Assembly (NCBI GenBank): GCA_947303085.1
Contig: CAMYXP010000004.1
Coordinates: 124,001-188,000, forward strand
Length of the DNA: 64,000 nucleotides
Direction: 5' to 3'
From: an uncultured Bacteroidales bacterium
GTDB lineage: Bacteria > Bacteroidota > Bacteroidia > Bacteroidales > F082
Shown here: positions 10,500 to 21,014 of the stretch, one piece after another
Layout of the letters: every line of letters begins with the position of its first letter
Position numbering within the stretch: position 1 is the first letter of the stretch
Program-made: the position numbers and the translations under genes
Notes under the pieces: generated by a model
Told to the model about the DNA's origin: nothing
What the model saw: the letters and a program-made list of their open reading frames with translations, nothing else
Databases searched by the model: none

Positions 10500-11777
10500 T
10501 TACTCAGTGTAATATTTTATCATTTTTTCAATTGCGCGCTGACAAACCGGGCAAAACTTATCGCCATCAAAAGTTCTCATTAGGCAATCCATCATCGGGC
10601 GATAGATGCCATGCATCTGATAACCTGCGCCTTCGTAAACACCGACAGTTTTTTCATATTTTTTATCGACAGGAGTTGGAACAGGAGTCTTTTTACCAAT
10701 CATATCATTCCATTTTGCATCGAAATTAACCAAAGTGGTGATATTAGGCTCCCAAGGTTCAACTTCGAGTTTATAATTATCGGTGCCGTCGTAGGCATAT
10801 TCATCGGCAAGTCCAGCAAATCCATGTCCAAATTCATGAATAATGACTTCAGAAGAGTATGAATTACCTGTTGTGCTTACACAATATGAGTTAAAAATAC
10901 CTCCACCGCCGTATTTCTTGGTGTTTGCTAGGATGTAAATCTGATCGTAAGGCACTTGTCCGGCAAGAGTTTTCATAGTCTCATTATCGTAAGTCATACA
11001 ATAACGCTCACTGTCGAAAGTCCAGAAACTACAACTTAAAGCTGTGTTTCTGTAAAACCCGTCACCAGGCATTGTAATATCAGAATCCTGAGAAGGCACC
11101 ATCACAGCACGAATATTAAAACGGTCTTGATAATGATTATATGGCTCATAACTGAACAAACTTTTCACAAAAAACTGGCAGTCTTGCACAAATTTACCCA
11201 TCTCCTTTTCGGTGTAACCATCAGGAAGCAGTACAATATCGACAGCTTTATCAACAGGATAGTCGCCGTAAACATTATAGATTGCATAAGGAAGTTTAGG
11301 TGCCGGCTTGATGAAATAATCATTAGGATTGACAGTGATTTTCATCTTTTCAACTGACATAAGATCTTCGGTTTTTGCATAAAAAACAACATCAACCGGC
11401 TCTTTTGGAAAAGGTATAACCACTGATTCATGGAAACCTTTGCTAATTTTTGTAGCCTCGTCGGTGGTTTGCCATTCACCGAAAAGCAGGCAATAGCCAT
11501 GCGAATAAATGACTTCTTCAGAATCAGTCGGCATCACTTCGATGCTATACATTCCGTAATTCATATTATCGACAAGCTGAACACGCGGACCACCCCATTT
11601 AGGTTCTTTCACGAGTTTGTCGAGTGCGTAAATCACTGTATCGGCATTTCCAAAAAGGTAATAATCGATTCGTAACTGATTATCAGTAAAATAATTATCA
11701 TATTCCACTTGACCTTTTACTTTAAGATTAGTAAAAATCAAGATTGTTGATAAAATTACAAACAGAGCTTTCTTCAT
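10500..11777 (-). CDS. M64 family (IgA peptidase-like) metallopeptidase, secreted
   Basis: HEFGHGFAGLADEYAY zinc site, DIVLLPDGYTEKEMGKF, N-terminal signal peptide. Confidence 0.9.
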   Translation of the reverse strand: MKKALFVILSTILIFTNLKVKGQVEYDNYFTDNQLRIDYYLFGNADTVIYALDKLVKEPKWGGPRVQLVDNMNYGMYSIEVMPTDSEEVIYSHGYCLLFGEWQTTDEATKISKGFHESVVIPFPKEPVDVVFYAKTEDLMSVEKMKITVNPNDYFIKPAPKLPYAIYNVYGDYPVDKAVDIVLLPDGYTEKEMGKFVQDCQFFVKSLFSYEPYNHYQDRFNIRAVMVPSQDSDITMPGDGFYRNTALSCSFWTFDSERYCMTYDNETMKTLAGQVPYDQIYILANTKKYGGGGIFNSYCVSTTGNSYSSEVIIHEFGHGFAGLADEYAYDGTDNYKLEVEPWEPNITTLVNFDAKWNDMIGKKTPVPTPVDKKYEKTVGVYEGAGYQMHGIYRPMMDCLMRTFDGDKFCPVCQRAIEKMIKYYTE

Positions 11778-11836
11778 GTTGATAATTTTTTTGCAAAATT
11801 ACTATAATTTTTTTTATTTTTGCAAGTTAATATTTT

Positions 11837-12718
11837 ATGAAAAACGAGAATTCATCAACAAAACGCCGTCTCAGAGGTTCGTATCTCATCTCATTGATGA
11901 GTATCATGCTTGTTTTGTTTGTGCTGAGTCTCTTTTCTTCATTGGTGCTTTTCGCAAACAGGATTTCCGATTATATCAAGGAAAATATCGGTTTTGAAAT
12001 TGTGATGAAAAAAGGAGTAAAAGAAGCCGATATTATTGATTTTCAACATATTTTGGATAAGAAAAAATATGTAAAATCAACAGAATACATCTCACAGCAG
12101 GAGGCTACGCGACGGCTGACTGAAGATTTGGGCGAGGATATATTGGAGTGGCTTGGTGATGTTGAAAATCCGCTTCTGCCTTCAATCGACGTGAGGTTTA
12201 ACTCAGATTATGCCAACAACGACAGTATAGCGAAGATTGAACAGTGGGTTTTGAAGAATAAAAACGTGAAAGAGGTATATGTTCAGAAGTCGCTGATACA
12301 CTCTATTGATAAGAATGTCAATAAGATAGCTGCTTTAATTCTGCTTATTGGAATAGTGCTTTTGATTATGGCGGTGACACTGATAAGTCACACAGTGAGG
12401 CTTTCGGTTTACTCGAAAAGGTTTACTGTGAGGAGTATGCAGCTTGTTGGCGCTACGGAGAATTTCATCATCAAGCCGTTTATGAAATATTTTGTTATTC
12501 AAGGAGTTATAGGCTCGTTGTTAGCTTTGGTGCTTCTTACTGTTTTCTTGGTGACGATGATGAGAAGGGTTCCTGAGTTGGCGGTTTTGATAAACTTTGG
12601 TAATGTGGCGTTGATTTACGTCTCGGTGATGATTTTAGGAGTTTTGCTTACCACTTTATCGACGTTTTTCGCTATCAGGAAATATCTGCGTGCTGATGTC
12701 GACGAACTATATGAATAA
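11837..12718 (+). CDS. ftsX: Cell division ABC-transporter permease FtsX
   Basis: LRGSYLISLMSIMLVLFVLSLFSS, KENIGFEIVMKKG, VRLSVYSKRFTVRSMQLVGATENFI. Confidence 0.93.
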   Translation: MKNENSSTKRRLRGSYLISLMSIMLVLFVLSLFSSLVLFANRISDYIKENIGFEIVMKKGVKEADIIDFQHILDKKKYVKSTEYISQQEATRRLTEDLGEDILEWLGDVENPLLPSIDVRFNSDYANNDSIAKIEQWVLKNKNVKEVYVQKSLIHSIDKNVNKIAALILLIGIVLLIMAVTLISHTVRLSVYSKRFTVRSMQLVGATENFIIKPFMKYFVIQGVIGSLLALVLLTVFLVTMMRRVPELAVLINFGNVALIYVSVMILGVLLTTLSTFFAIRKYLRADVDELYE

Positions 12719-12735
12719 TTTGAAATTTTACAGAT

Positions 12736-12996
12736 ATGGCAACAAAAAATGATGTGAAAACCACAGAAAAAGAGAAAAAACCGATGCCTTTCGGTCGTGA
12801 CAACTACAAATGGGTGCTCATCGGGTTGGCGTTTTTGCTTGTAGGTTTTCTTTTGATGATTGGCGGCGGCTCCGACAATCCGGATGTCTTCAACGAAGGA
12901 ATGTTCAGTTTCAGGAGGCTGACGCTCGCTCCGATTTTGATTCTGATTGGCTTCGGAATACAGTTTTATGCAATAATGAAAAGACCTAAAGAATAA
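12736..12996 (+). CDS. DUF3098-like small two-TM protein
   Basis: [57 protein letters not shown]; located between ftsX and uppP. Confidence 0.85.
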   Translation: MATKNDVKTTEKEKKPMPFGRDNYKWVLIGLAFLLVGFLLMIGGGSDNPDVFNEGMFSFRRLTLAPILILIGFGIQFYAIMKRPKE

Positions 12997-13004
12997 CCTT
13001 AAAA

Positions 13005-13823
13005 ATGGACTGGTTACAAGCTTTATTATTAGGAATTCTTCAGGGTTTGACGGAATTCCTACCGGTGTCGAGCAGCGGACACTTAACAATTTTATCGAAT
13101 ATTTTCGGAATGAACGGCGAGGAAAACCTCACATTTAATGTCGTTTTACATGTTGCGACAGTCTGTGCCACTTTGGTAATATTGTGGAGCGAGGTTGTAT
13201 GGATTTTCAAGGATTTGTTCACAAAACAGCAGTGGAATTCATATAAAAACCTCAACGGAGGCACAAAATACGCCATCAACATCCTCATCTCGATGATTCC
13301 AGTTGGCATCGTAGGCGTGTTTTTTAAAGATACTATCGAGGAAATCTTCGGCTCCGGCTTGTTGATTGTCGGCATTATGTTGTTGGTTACCGCCACTTTG
13401 CTGACATTTGCACATTTTGCAAAACCACGTCAGCGTGAGGAGATTTCGGGATTGCACGCATTCATCATCGGTATCGGTCAGGCTTGTGCCACTATGCCGG
13501 GTTTGTCGCGTTCCGGAACGACCATCGCCACAGGTTTGTTGCTTGGCAACAAGAAAGAAAAACTTGCTCAGTTCTCGTTTTTGATGGTTATTCCTCCGAT
13601 TTTGGGAGAGGCTTTGCTTGATGCGAAAGATGTTCTTGAAGTCGGTTGGAGTGCAGCGATGGCCGGAATCTCACCGTTTGCGCTCATCATAGGTTTCTTG
13701 GCAGCGTTCATCACAGGCTGTCTGGCTTGCAAATGGATGATTAGCATAGTGAAAAAAGGCAAATTGATTTATTTCGCGATTTACTGTGTGATAATTGGTA
13801 TCCTCGCAATTTGTTTCGCATGA
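13005..13823 (+). CDS. uppP: Undecaprenyl-diphosphatase
   Basis: [20 protein letters not shown] and [17 protein letters not shown] motifs. Confidence 0.97.
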   Translation: MDWLQALLLGILQGLTEFLPVSSSGHLTILSNIFGMNGEENLTFNVVLHVATVCATLVILWSEVVWIFKDLFTKQQWNSYKNLNGGTKYAINILISMIPVGIVGVFFKDTIEEIFGSGLLIVGIMLLVTATLLTFAHFAKPRQREEISGLHAFIIGIGQACATMPGLSRSGTTIATGLLLGNKKEKLAQFSFLMVIPPILGEALLDAKDVLEVGWSAAMAGISPFALIIGFLAAFITGCLACKWMISIVKKGKLIYFAIYCVIIGILAICFA

Positions 13824-14533
13824 CAAATTTCAATTTTGAATCCGGCGAAGTATTCCTAATTGATAAACCTCTTGATTGGACATCGTTCGACGTTGTCAAT
13901 CTGATTCGTGCTGTCATCAAGAAATACCATCAAATTCGGAAGCTGAAGGTCGGTCATGCCGGCACCTTGGATCCATTGGCAACAGGATTGCTGATTCTCT
14001 GCACTGGTCGTATGACCAAGCAGATTGACAATTTCCAGGCGCAGGAGAAGGTTTACACTGGCACAATGCTTCTTGGACAGACCACACCGACGTTTGACCT
14101 TGAGAGCGAGCCTAATCAATTTTTTCCGACTGACGGGATAAGCGCCGAGGCGTTAGACGAGGCGCGTAAAAAGTTTATTGGTGATATTATGCAGCGTCCT
14201 CCGAAGTTTTCGGCAATCAAAATTCAGGGAAAACGTGCTTTCGATTATGCCCGTTCCGACGAGGAGCTCGAGCTGAAAGAACGCCTTGTTCACATTGAAG
14301 ATTTCCAAATCGACACAACCAATTTCCCGAAAGTCGATTTCATGGTGAAATGCTCCAAAGGCACTTACATCCGTTCTTTGGTCAACGATTTCGGTCAAGC
14401 ATTGGGCAATGGAGCATGCTTAATCTCGCTTCGTCGCACAAAAATCGGCGATTTCGACGTAAAATACGCCTGGGATTTGATGGAGCTGAAACAGAAGATT
14501 ATTGAGACGGCACCAGACATTCCAGAAAAATAA
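13811..14533 (+). CDS. truB: tRNA pseudouridine(55) synthase
   Basis: [53 protein letters not shown]; overlaps the uppP end by 13 bp. Confidence 0.97.
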   Translation: MFRMTNFNFESGEVFLIDKPLDWTSFDVVNLIRAVIKKYHQIRKLKVGHAGTLDPLATGLLILCTGRMTKQIDNFQAQEKVYTGTMLLGQTTPTFDLESEPNQFFPTDGISAEALDEARKKFIGDIMQRPPKFSAIKIQGKRAFDYARSDEELELKERLVHIEDFQIDTTNFPKVDFMVKCSKGTYIRSLVNDFGQALGNGACLISLRRTKIGDFDVKYAWDLMELKQKIIETAPDIPEK

Positions 14534-14534
14534 T

Positions 14535-14562
14535 GTAGAGACGTGCCATGGCGCGTCTCTAC
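14535..14562. repeat. Family A palindromic repeat between convergent genes
   Basis: GTAGAGACGTGCCATGGCGCGTCTCTAC. Confidence 0.9.
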
Positions 14563-15254
14563 TATTCCTTTATTTCGATTTCTTTAGTCTTTAAAAGATT
14601 TTGATTGTTTTTCACAAATTTTATTATTGCAATGATGCCGATGGCAAATGTACCGAGAATTGCGAAAAGCAGTGCGGCCAAGTAAATCAGCACAAAGATC
14701 ATAATTGCAATAAAGGCAAACATAAGAATTCCGCTGACGGTGTAGCCGAAGCCTGTACCGACGACTCTGTACAGCGTTCCGCCTATATTTTTAATTGCCA
14801 GTGTTGGATTCAAAGCCTCGCCAATCATAGCCGGAAGGGCGATAAGAGTAGCGCCGATCACACCCAAGATGATGGTGAAAATCGAAGCTGCTGAATCGCT
14901 GACGCTGCCCAAAACGGTGTTACCGGCTTCTTTACTTGCGGCTAATTCTTCGGCAGTAGCCGGGACGAAGGCGATAATTGCGTAGCAAATGTAAAATAGA
15001 ATAGACAATAAAGTCAGTACCAAGACGCCCCATTCCGGGTGATATCCTTCGGTGCCGTCAAATAATGGCATGAAGAAAGCTATGAATAATGACGCGATGA
15101 CGCAGAACACCAGCAGCCACGCGACCCAAACCTTTCCGTTGTAAACATATCCTGCGGTGTCGGCATTTTTGTTTTTAATTCTTTTGAAAACTGCGAAAAT
15201 AGCCAATGTCGGCGCGCCAATCAAAGCAACAATGATTAAAATTGATAATAACAT
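14562..15254 (-). CDS. Hypothetical multi-pass membrane protein
   Basis: Long ORF with at least five hydrophobic segments; no recognised family. Confidence 0.7.
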   Translation of the reverse strand: MLLSILIIVALIGAPTLAIFAVFKRIKNKNADTAGYVYNGKVWVAWLLVFCVIASLFIAFFMPLFDGTEGYHPEWGVLVLTLLSILFYICYAIIAFVPATAEELAASKEAGNTVLGSVSDSAASIFTIILGVIGATLIALPAMIGEALNPTLAIKNIGGTLYRVVGTGFGYTVSGILMFAFIAIMIFVLIYLAALLFAILGTFAIGIIAIIKFVKNNQNLLKTKEIEIKE

Positions 15255-15363
15255 AATGATAGTTTTTTGTAATTGAACTTAAATTAACTCTACGCTTCAA
15301 AATTAGAAATATTTTTAATTGTAATGAAAAAAAATTTCGTTGATTTTCAATAACAAGTCGACT

Positions 15364-15630
15364 TTATTTCAATGGAAAACCTTCTTTTATCCAGTTTTCG
15401 AGTTCTTCAACGCGTTTCTGGTATTTTTCCAGCTGGCTTTCAACGAAATCATCGCTGTATTTGCGGTCGCAGAAACCATTTCCGCGGGCGACGTATTCGT
15501 CGTCGTAAAGCGAGCCTAAAATATCTTCATAGTTTTCAACATATTGTTGATTTTCGGCAAGCAACCGTTTCAAATCGTCCAAATCAGCTTCAAAAGAATC
15601 ACCTGAAGAAAAAGTATAGCGTTTTTTCAT
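15364..15630 (-). CDS. Small hypothetical acidic protein (88 aa)
   Basis: ORF with charged helical composition. Confidence 0.55.
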   Translation of the reverse strand: MKKRYTFSSGDSFEADLDDLKRLLAENQQYVENYEDILGSLYDDEYVARGNGFCDRKYSDDFVESQLEKYQKRVEELENWIKEGFPLK

Positions 15631-15708
15631 TGAAAGTCGTCTTTTTGATGTTGCAAAATTATAAAAATTAGCCGTTTGATGCGTTGAAAAATTTTATACC
15701 TTTGCCAT

Positions 15709-17289
15709 GTGAAGAAACTTTATCTTATACTATCAATCTCGTTATTCCTGCTTGTCCTCGCACACTGCACAAGCAACCCAAAACCATGGTATGCCGACAA
15801 ACCTTATAACATTTCTCCGGAGCTTCTTCGCATCGACAACCTCATGTGGCTTCAACCCGACAGCGCGACCCGTGAATTGTCGAGATTTTGGGCAAACTAC
15901 AACATTGACAGCACCGATGCGTTTAACAAACATTATTTCAATTTGCTTGTATCTGAAGCGTTGTTTAAGGGTGGATATCCGCAATCAAACAGAAAGCGTC
16001 TGCTGAAGGCGGTCAATTATTTCGACACTACCGATTCTTGGCTTTCGGCTCGCGCCCATTACATGAACGGTGTGGGGTTTAAGGCAGAAGACAGTGTTGT
16101 AGAGGCTTTGTATGAATATCTGCACGTTTTGGATATCGTGGACGAGCATATTCCAACACCGCCACATCCCCGTTTCATGATGCTGATTCATTGCCGAATC
16201 GGCGACTTGTTTTCAGAACAGTATATGCAGGAACCGGCTATCGTGTGTTATGAAAATGCATTAAGATACAATGATTATGGCGAAACCAACCCATTGACTC
16301 GTTCTTATTTGCTTCAGGATATTGGTTTTCAATACGACAAACTGCAAAAGTTTGACACCGCCCGATATTATTATAATGAAGCCCTACGTTTTTTGCCTGA
16401 CACGACAGATGTGTTATACCCCAAAGTACTATTTTATCTTGCGATGCTTGACTGCACATCAGGCTCTGACTTTGAACACGGAATAGTTGAATTGAAACGA
16501 CTGGCTTCGCAATGTTCGGAGTCGAATCGCGATTGGCGATATGTCAACATTGGGTTGATTTATCAGGAAGCTGGACCTGTCGATTCTGCTTTGGTGTATT
16601 TTCAAAAAGCATTTGACACTGGCATTAATGATGCTATGAAATCCTTTGTGGCTGAGTTTATTTATGAGATTTATGAGAATCAAGGCGACACGCTCAAAAT
16701 GACTGAATTTGCTAAATATCTCATCGAAAAACCGTCAAACGAGCGTGTCAGCATGGCTCGCGTCTCAACGCTCAATTCAATGTTTCAGGATTATTTGACT
16801 CGTCATCAGGAAAGACTGCAACAGCAAAACCGAAAGCGGGCAATTATTTGTGTTTCAATAGCCGTTGCAATAATTTTATTGATGGTTTTCATTATTGTAA
16901 AATTTAGAAACAAGAAGAGAATCATTGAAAATCAAAAGCTTCAAGAAGAAAAACAGCGTTTGCAAAAGGAATATGAAAACAGCAAACGCCAGCAATATGA
17001 AGCGTTGCAAAATCGAGTGAAATCAATCTTCAAAGAAAAGAACGATAATTCTTTGCCATTGATTATCAATGAGTTTAAGTTAGTTTATATAGATTTTCTG
17101 AATAAGATCTATTTAGCTTATCCGAATCTTTCCGAAACCGAAAAGAATATTCTGATTTTGACCTTGTTAAACTTCCGCATAAAAGAAGAAGCCATAATTT
17201 TGAACTTGAGCGAAAACACAGTGATGAAATACCGCTCCAACCTCAAAAAGAAAGTTGATTTTGACCTGATTTCGTTACAGATCAAATAA
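15709..17289 (+). CDS. TPR-containing regulator with TM helix, coiled coil and C-terminal LuxR-like HTH
   Basis: TPR-like repeats, TM (ICVSIAVAIILLMVFIIVKF), coiled coil, LSETEKNILILTLLNFRIKEEAIILNLSENTVMKYRSNLKKK; GTG start. Confidence 0.8.
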   Translation: MKKLYLILSISLFLLVLAHCTSNPKPWYADKPYNISPELLRIDNLMWLQPDSATRELSRFWANYNIDSTDAFNKHYFNLLVSEALFKGGYPQSNRKRLLKAVNYFDTTDSWLSARAHYMNGVGFKAEDSVVEALYEYLHVLDIVDEHIPTPPHPRFMMLIHCRIGDLFSEQYMQEPAIVCYENALRYNDYGETNPLTRSYLLQDIGFQYDKLQKFDTARYYYNEALRFLPDTTDVLYPKVLFYLAMLDCTSGSDFEHGIVELKRLASQCSESNRDWRYVNIGLIYQEAGPVDSALVYFQKAFDTGINDAMKSFVAEFIYEIYENQGDTLKMTEFAKYLIEKPSNERVSMARVSTLNSMFQDYLTRHQERLQQQNRKRAIICVSIAVAIILLMVFIIVKFRNKKRIIENQKLQEEKQRLQKEYENSKRQQYEALQNRVKSIFKEKNDNSLPLIINEFKLVYIDFLNKIYLAYPNLSETEKNILILTLLNFRIKEEAIILNLSENTVMKYRSNLKKKVDFDLISLQIK

Positions 17290-17417
17290 AAAATCTGTAT
17301 ATCTCATTTTACTAAAATATTGATTATCACTTGTTTAGTGGAATTTGCTACCAACAAAAATCTGTATTTGCGGTTCCCCATTTCTTTTCAAGCTGATTTT
17401 TCATATATTTTTGAAAA

Positions 17418-18467
17418 ATGAAAAGCACAATAATAACTCTCATTTTTTCCCTGCTGTGCGGACTATTGTCCGCGCAGCAGGACACTTGTGCAAAATCTAT
17501 AACGCTCGACGCTGTTTATGTCACCGCCGAAAAAGTAACCTATTTCTGTAGCAAACCAAATTTCGTGATGCTCGACTTTGAGATTGTGGATGATAAATTC
17601 TTTATCCTGCAAAAGAAATTTGGCATAAACACCGATTATCGTGTTCTGATTACAGATTTATTTTATGAGCCAATTGACACTATATTCTTACCACAACACA
17701 TTAAGCCTTATCATATTATCCTCGACTGCATGAATAACTGTCAGATAGTGGGGCAGGACTCGGTTTATCAGATTGTCAATGAGAAAAACGACTTTATTCT
17801 TGCTTTTCCAAGTGAAAAGAGGTATTACAAGAAAGTTATGGACAATATTCTTTTTGTAACTGATAAATATTTGTATCTCAATGAGTTAAAACTTGATGGA
17901 TATGTTTCAAGATTTTATAGAATCAGTCTGGAAACAAAGAAAAAAGAAAATTTGTTTTTTAGTGACGACTCAAAATCGTATCGTGAAGTTCAGCGAGAAC
18001 TTAAGTGGCATGAAGCACATATGCATGTTGTTGATAATATTTGTCACAGCCCGTCTGTCGAGGATTGGGAAGTTTTTATAAAAAATGCGTGGTATCACAC
18101 AAAAAACTGTCATCTTGCGAAAGTGGCTGATACTCTTTATTATTTCGATCATCTTAACTGTAGAATTGAGGCTTACAATGAGGGTTTGGATTTGATTCAT
18201 AGCTGCGAAATTTCTTATCCTGAAAAGCAAAACTATTGGCGTCACACCATCTATCAAGACCGCGCCTGGGGCACTTTCTACACCATCTTCGGCACCACTT
18301 TGAACGAAATCGACATCAAAATCGGCAAAACAATCCCCAGAATCAACGCCAACAACTATCTCAGCCAAAAGATGATTATTTACAAAGGAAATCTATATTC
18401 TCTGAAAAAACGCAGAGATTCTGGCAACACCGAAATATCATTTATCGAAAAAACAAAGCTTTATTAA
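17418..18467 (+). CDS. Secreted hypothetical protein, paralog 1 of 3 (beta-propeller-like, TonB-box-like motif)
   Basis: Signal peptide then ITLDAVYVTAEK; shares IVGQDSVYQI-type region with the 19880 gene. Confidence 0.75.
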   Translation: MKSTIITLIFSLLCGLLSAQQDTCAKSITLDAVYVTAEKVTYFCSKPNFVMLDFEIVDDKFFILQKKFGINTDYRVLITDLFYEPIDTIFLPQHIKPYHIILDCMNNCQIVGQDSVYQIVNEKNDFILAFPSEKRYYKKVMDNILFVTDKYLYLNELKLDGYVSRFYRISLETKKKENLFFSDDSKSYREVQRELKWHEAHMHVVDNICHSPSVEDWEVFIKNAWYHTKNCHLAKVADTLYYFDHLNCRIEAYNEGLDLIHSCEISYPEKQNYWRHTIYQDRAWGTFYTIFGTTLNEIDIKIGKTIPRINANNYLSQKMIIYKGNLYSLKKRRDSGNTEISFIEKTKLY

Positions 18468-18473
18468 AGTCTT

Positions 18474-19883
18474 ATGAAAAAGTCATCGCTCATATTACTC
18501 CTATTCATCCTATTAGCCTTATTCGCCCTATTCGTCCTATCCCCATCTCGCGTTTCTGCGCAAAATTTTTTAGTCTCTGGTAATGTCGGAATTAAAGATG
18601 TCAATATCACAGAAAACACCACTTTCATCGGCACCTCATCCGACAAAAACGGCAATTTCCAACTAAAAGTTTTCTCTGAAGATGCAACGTTGCGTTTTAC
18701 TTGTGTCGGATATGCTGATACGATTATATCATTGAATTCCAATGATTTCCATAATAGGGAAGCATCGATAATTTTCAAAATGCGACAAATCAGCTACGAC
18801 TTGCCGTCGGCAGAAATATCTGCTTCCAAATACTTCTATCGCAGCAAATTTGGCGTTTCTATCGTGGATATTTCGTTCATAGATGATAAAACTCTAATCC
18901 TTGAAAACAAAAAATCAAAATCAGAACTTAAAGTTATTGATAATGAAGGAAATAATGTCGCTAACATCAAGTTTGACAGCCTCTATAATGAGATTTTTTT
19001 GGATTTTTTCAACAATTATATTCTTGTAGGCGAGCATTATTGCCAGCAGATTCGGTTCGACAATGACTATTCCATCGGAAAAGTGGCTAATTTTTCAAGA
19101 AAAGACTTTGAAGAGAAACTGCGAGTAGGAGTGAGAAAGTTCAATGACTGCTTTGTTTTTAAAGACAAGCCATTGATTGTCAACAATATTTATGTTCGTC
19201 GTGATCATAACAAAAGCATCGGATATTTCTATATAAATCCCAACGATTCTGTTGTTGAGCGTCATCAGATTCATCGTTTTATTGATGAAGAAGGTTATAA
19301 GGCTGCAGCTGCACTTTATGCGGAGATAATCTCGCTTTACCATGCGTTTTCTGATGAAAACGATGATTTGATAAAGCTCGGCTTATGGGATGGCAACCTT
19401 ATGCGCATCTTGCCCGAACCTGAATGCTCGTTCGCTGTCGAAGCTCCTTGCGGCTGGCGAACTCGCTGTTTCGTATATATAAACCAATATATTAAACTCG
19501 ATGCCAAACCATTGAACATCAGTGTTTTTGATAAAGACAATATCTTGTATTTTGTTTATTTGGATGAAATGAAACTCCTGTCTTTCGACGATAATTTCAA
19601 TCTTTTAAGTGAAAAAGATATTGAACTTGGCGCTAATGCCAAATATTTTACAAATACAATAATTGAAGATTGTGCTACCGCTGATATTTACGGAGTTTTT
19701 GTAAAAGACGGAATCAGTTTTCTTGCTTCGCTCGATTTGGAAACCGCCAAGTTTGAACATCTTACAAAGGTATCAAACTTTATTTATCCCAACGTATTGA
19801 AAATCAACAATAATATTGCCTATTGCGCCTATTTCAATGCCGAAAAACAATATAGTTTCATCCAAAGAACAACAATAAAATGA
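18474..19883 (+). CDS. Secreted protein with CarboxypepD_reg-like domain and propeller-like region, paralog 2 of 3
   Basis: LVSGNVGIKDVNITENTTFIGTSSDKNGNFQLKVFSEDATLRFTCVGYADTIISL then DLPSAEISASKYFYRS. Confidence 0.75.
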   Translation: MKKSSLILLLFILLALFALFVLSPSRVSAQNFLVSGNVGIKDVNITENTTFIGTSSDKNGNFQLKVFSEDATLRFTCVGYADTIISLNSNDFHNREASIIFKMRQISYDLPSAEISASKYFYRSKFGVSIVDISFIDDKTLILENKKSKSELKVIDNEGNNVANIKFDSLYNEIFLDFFNNYILVGEHYCQQIRFDNDYSIGKVANFSRKDFEEKLRVGVRKFNDCFVFKDKPLIVNNIYVRRDHNKSIGYFYINPNDSVVERHQIHRFIDEEGYKAAAALYAEIISLYHAFSDENDDLIKLGLWDGNLMRILPEPECSFAVEAPCGWRTRCFVYINQYIKLDAKPLNISVFDKDNILYFVYLDEMKLLSFDDNFNLLSEKDIELGANAKYFTNTIIEDCATADIYGVFVKDGISFLASLDLETAKFEHLTKVSNFIYPNVLKINNNIAYCAYFNAEKQYSFIQRTTIK

Positions 19884-20926
19884 AAAATCTATTCGTCCTA
19901 TTAGCCCTATTCGTCCTATCCTCTATTAGTGCTTCCGCACAAGAAAACATCGCGTTTAAAGTTGAGCTCCCCGAAGCCACTATCACCGCCCAAAACATTC
20001 CCCATATCGCCTACAACAACAAGGTTGTCAGCATCGCCGATTTCGAAATCAACGACATGGGAATTTACATCCTCGCACATCGCATAAGGAACTACTCTCT
20101 GCTGCATCTCTCGTTCGATTTCGACACCATCGCTGAAATAAATCTGCCTAGAAAATTCGATAAGCTTTACAAAGATGTTTACAACCAGATTCATGTGGTC
20201 AGCCAAGACTCTGTTTACTGGGTCGGCACCATGAAACGAGGCGACGAAATCGCTGGCATTGCATTGATGATGGGCATCCGGAAAGACCAGTTCGACTACA
20301 TTCACAAGCACGTTTCAGCCGCCACCGATAAGGTGATAATCACTCATTTATACGCCAACGGAAACCAGGAACTCTATTATTTCGATATCGGAGGTTGCGA
20401 CGGAAAAGTCGACACCACGCTTCTCGAGCATATTCGTTGGGAAGAGGGATGCGACCTCATGTTCAACATTCGCATGTTCGGTCCGATGGGACTGAAAGGA
20501 GAGGCGCAATCGCTGTTCCTGAAGCCAATCTACGACCCTGTTTTTAATATGAACAACGAGATTTTTGTGTTCAATTTCGAAGACAACATCATCAATCTTT
20601 ACGACAACTGTGCTCGGAAAATCAACTCGTTTCCGCTCTCGTTCCACAAACGCAAAAGTTGGGGCAACAGAATTCGTCTAGTCGAAGGCTGGAACAAAAA
20701 AGTCCTCATGGACGCACAAAACAATGCATTTTACGCAGTCTTTTTAACCGATGGCATCACCACTTTGAAAAAAATCGAAATAAAAAACGGAACAGCAGAA
20801 ACCGTTGCAGTGTTTGGAGGTTTTCCCTTCATCGAAAACCTCCGCATCTACAACGGCAAAGCCTATTTCCTCTACGCCAACGATGTCTCAAGAAACAAAA
20901 GACTATACGAAGTGGTAATAGAATAA
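19880..20926 (+). CDS. Secreted hypothetical protein, paralog 3 of 3
   Basis: Signal peptide, VELPEATITAQN, VVSQDSVYWV; overlaps the preceding stop (ATGA). Confidence 0.75.
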   Translation: MKNLFVLLALFVLSSISASAQENIAFKVELPEATITAQNIPHIAYNNKVVSIADFEINDMGIYILAHRIRNYSLLHLSFDFDTIAEINLPRKFDKLYKDVYNQIHVVSQDSVYWVGTMKRGDEIAGIALMMGIRKDQFDYIHKHVSAATDKVIITHLYANGNQELYYFDIGGCDGKVDTTLLEHIRWEEGCDLMFNIRMFGPMGLKGEAQSLFLKPIYDPVFNMNNEIFVFNFEDNIINLYDNCARKINSFPLSFHKRKSWGNRIRLVEGWNKKVLMDAQNNAFYAVFLTDGITTLKKIEIKNGTAETVAVFGGFPFIENLRIYNGKAYFLYANDVSRNKRLYEVVIE

Positions 20927-21014
20927 TTATTTAGTAATAAAAATTTAATGTCAAATAATAAAAATATCATGAAAAAATTAAAAATCAACAAAAAAAATAA
21001 CTAATTTTACAACT

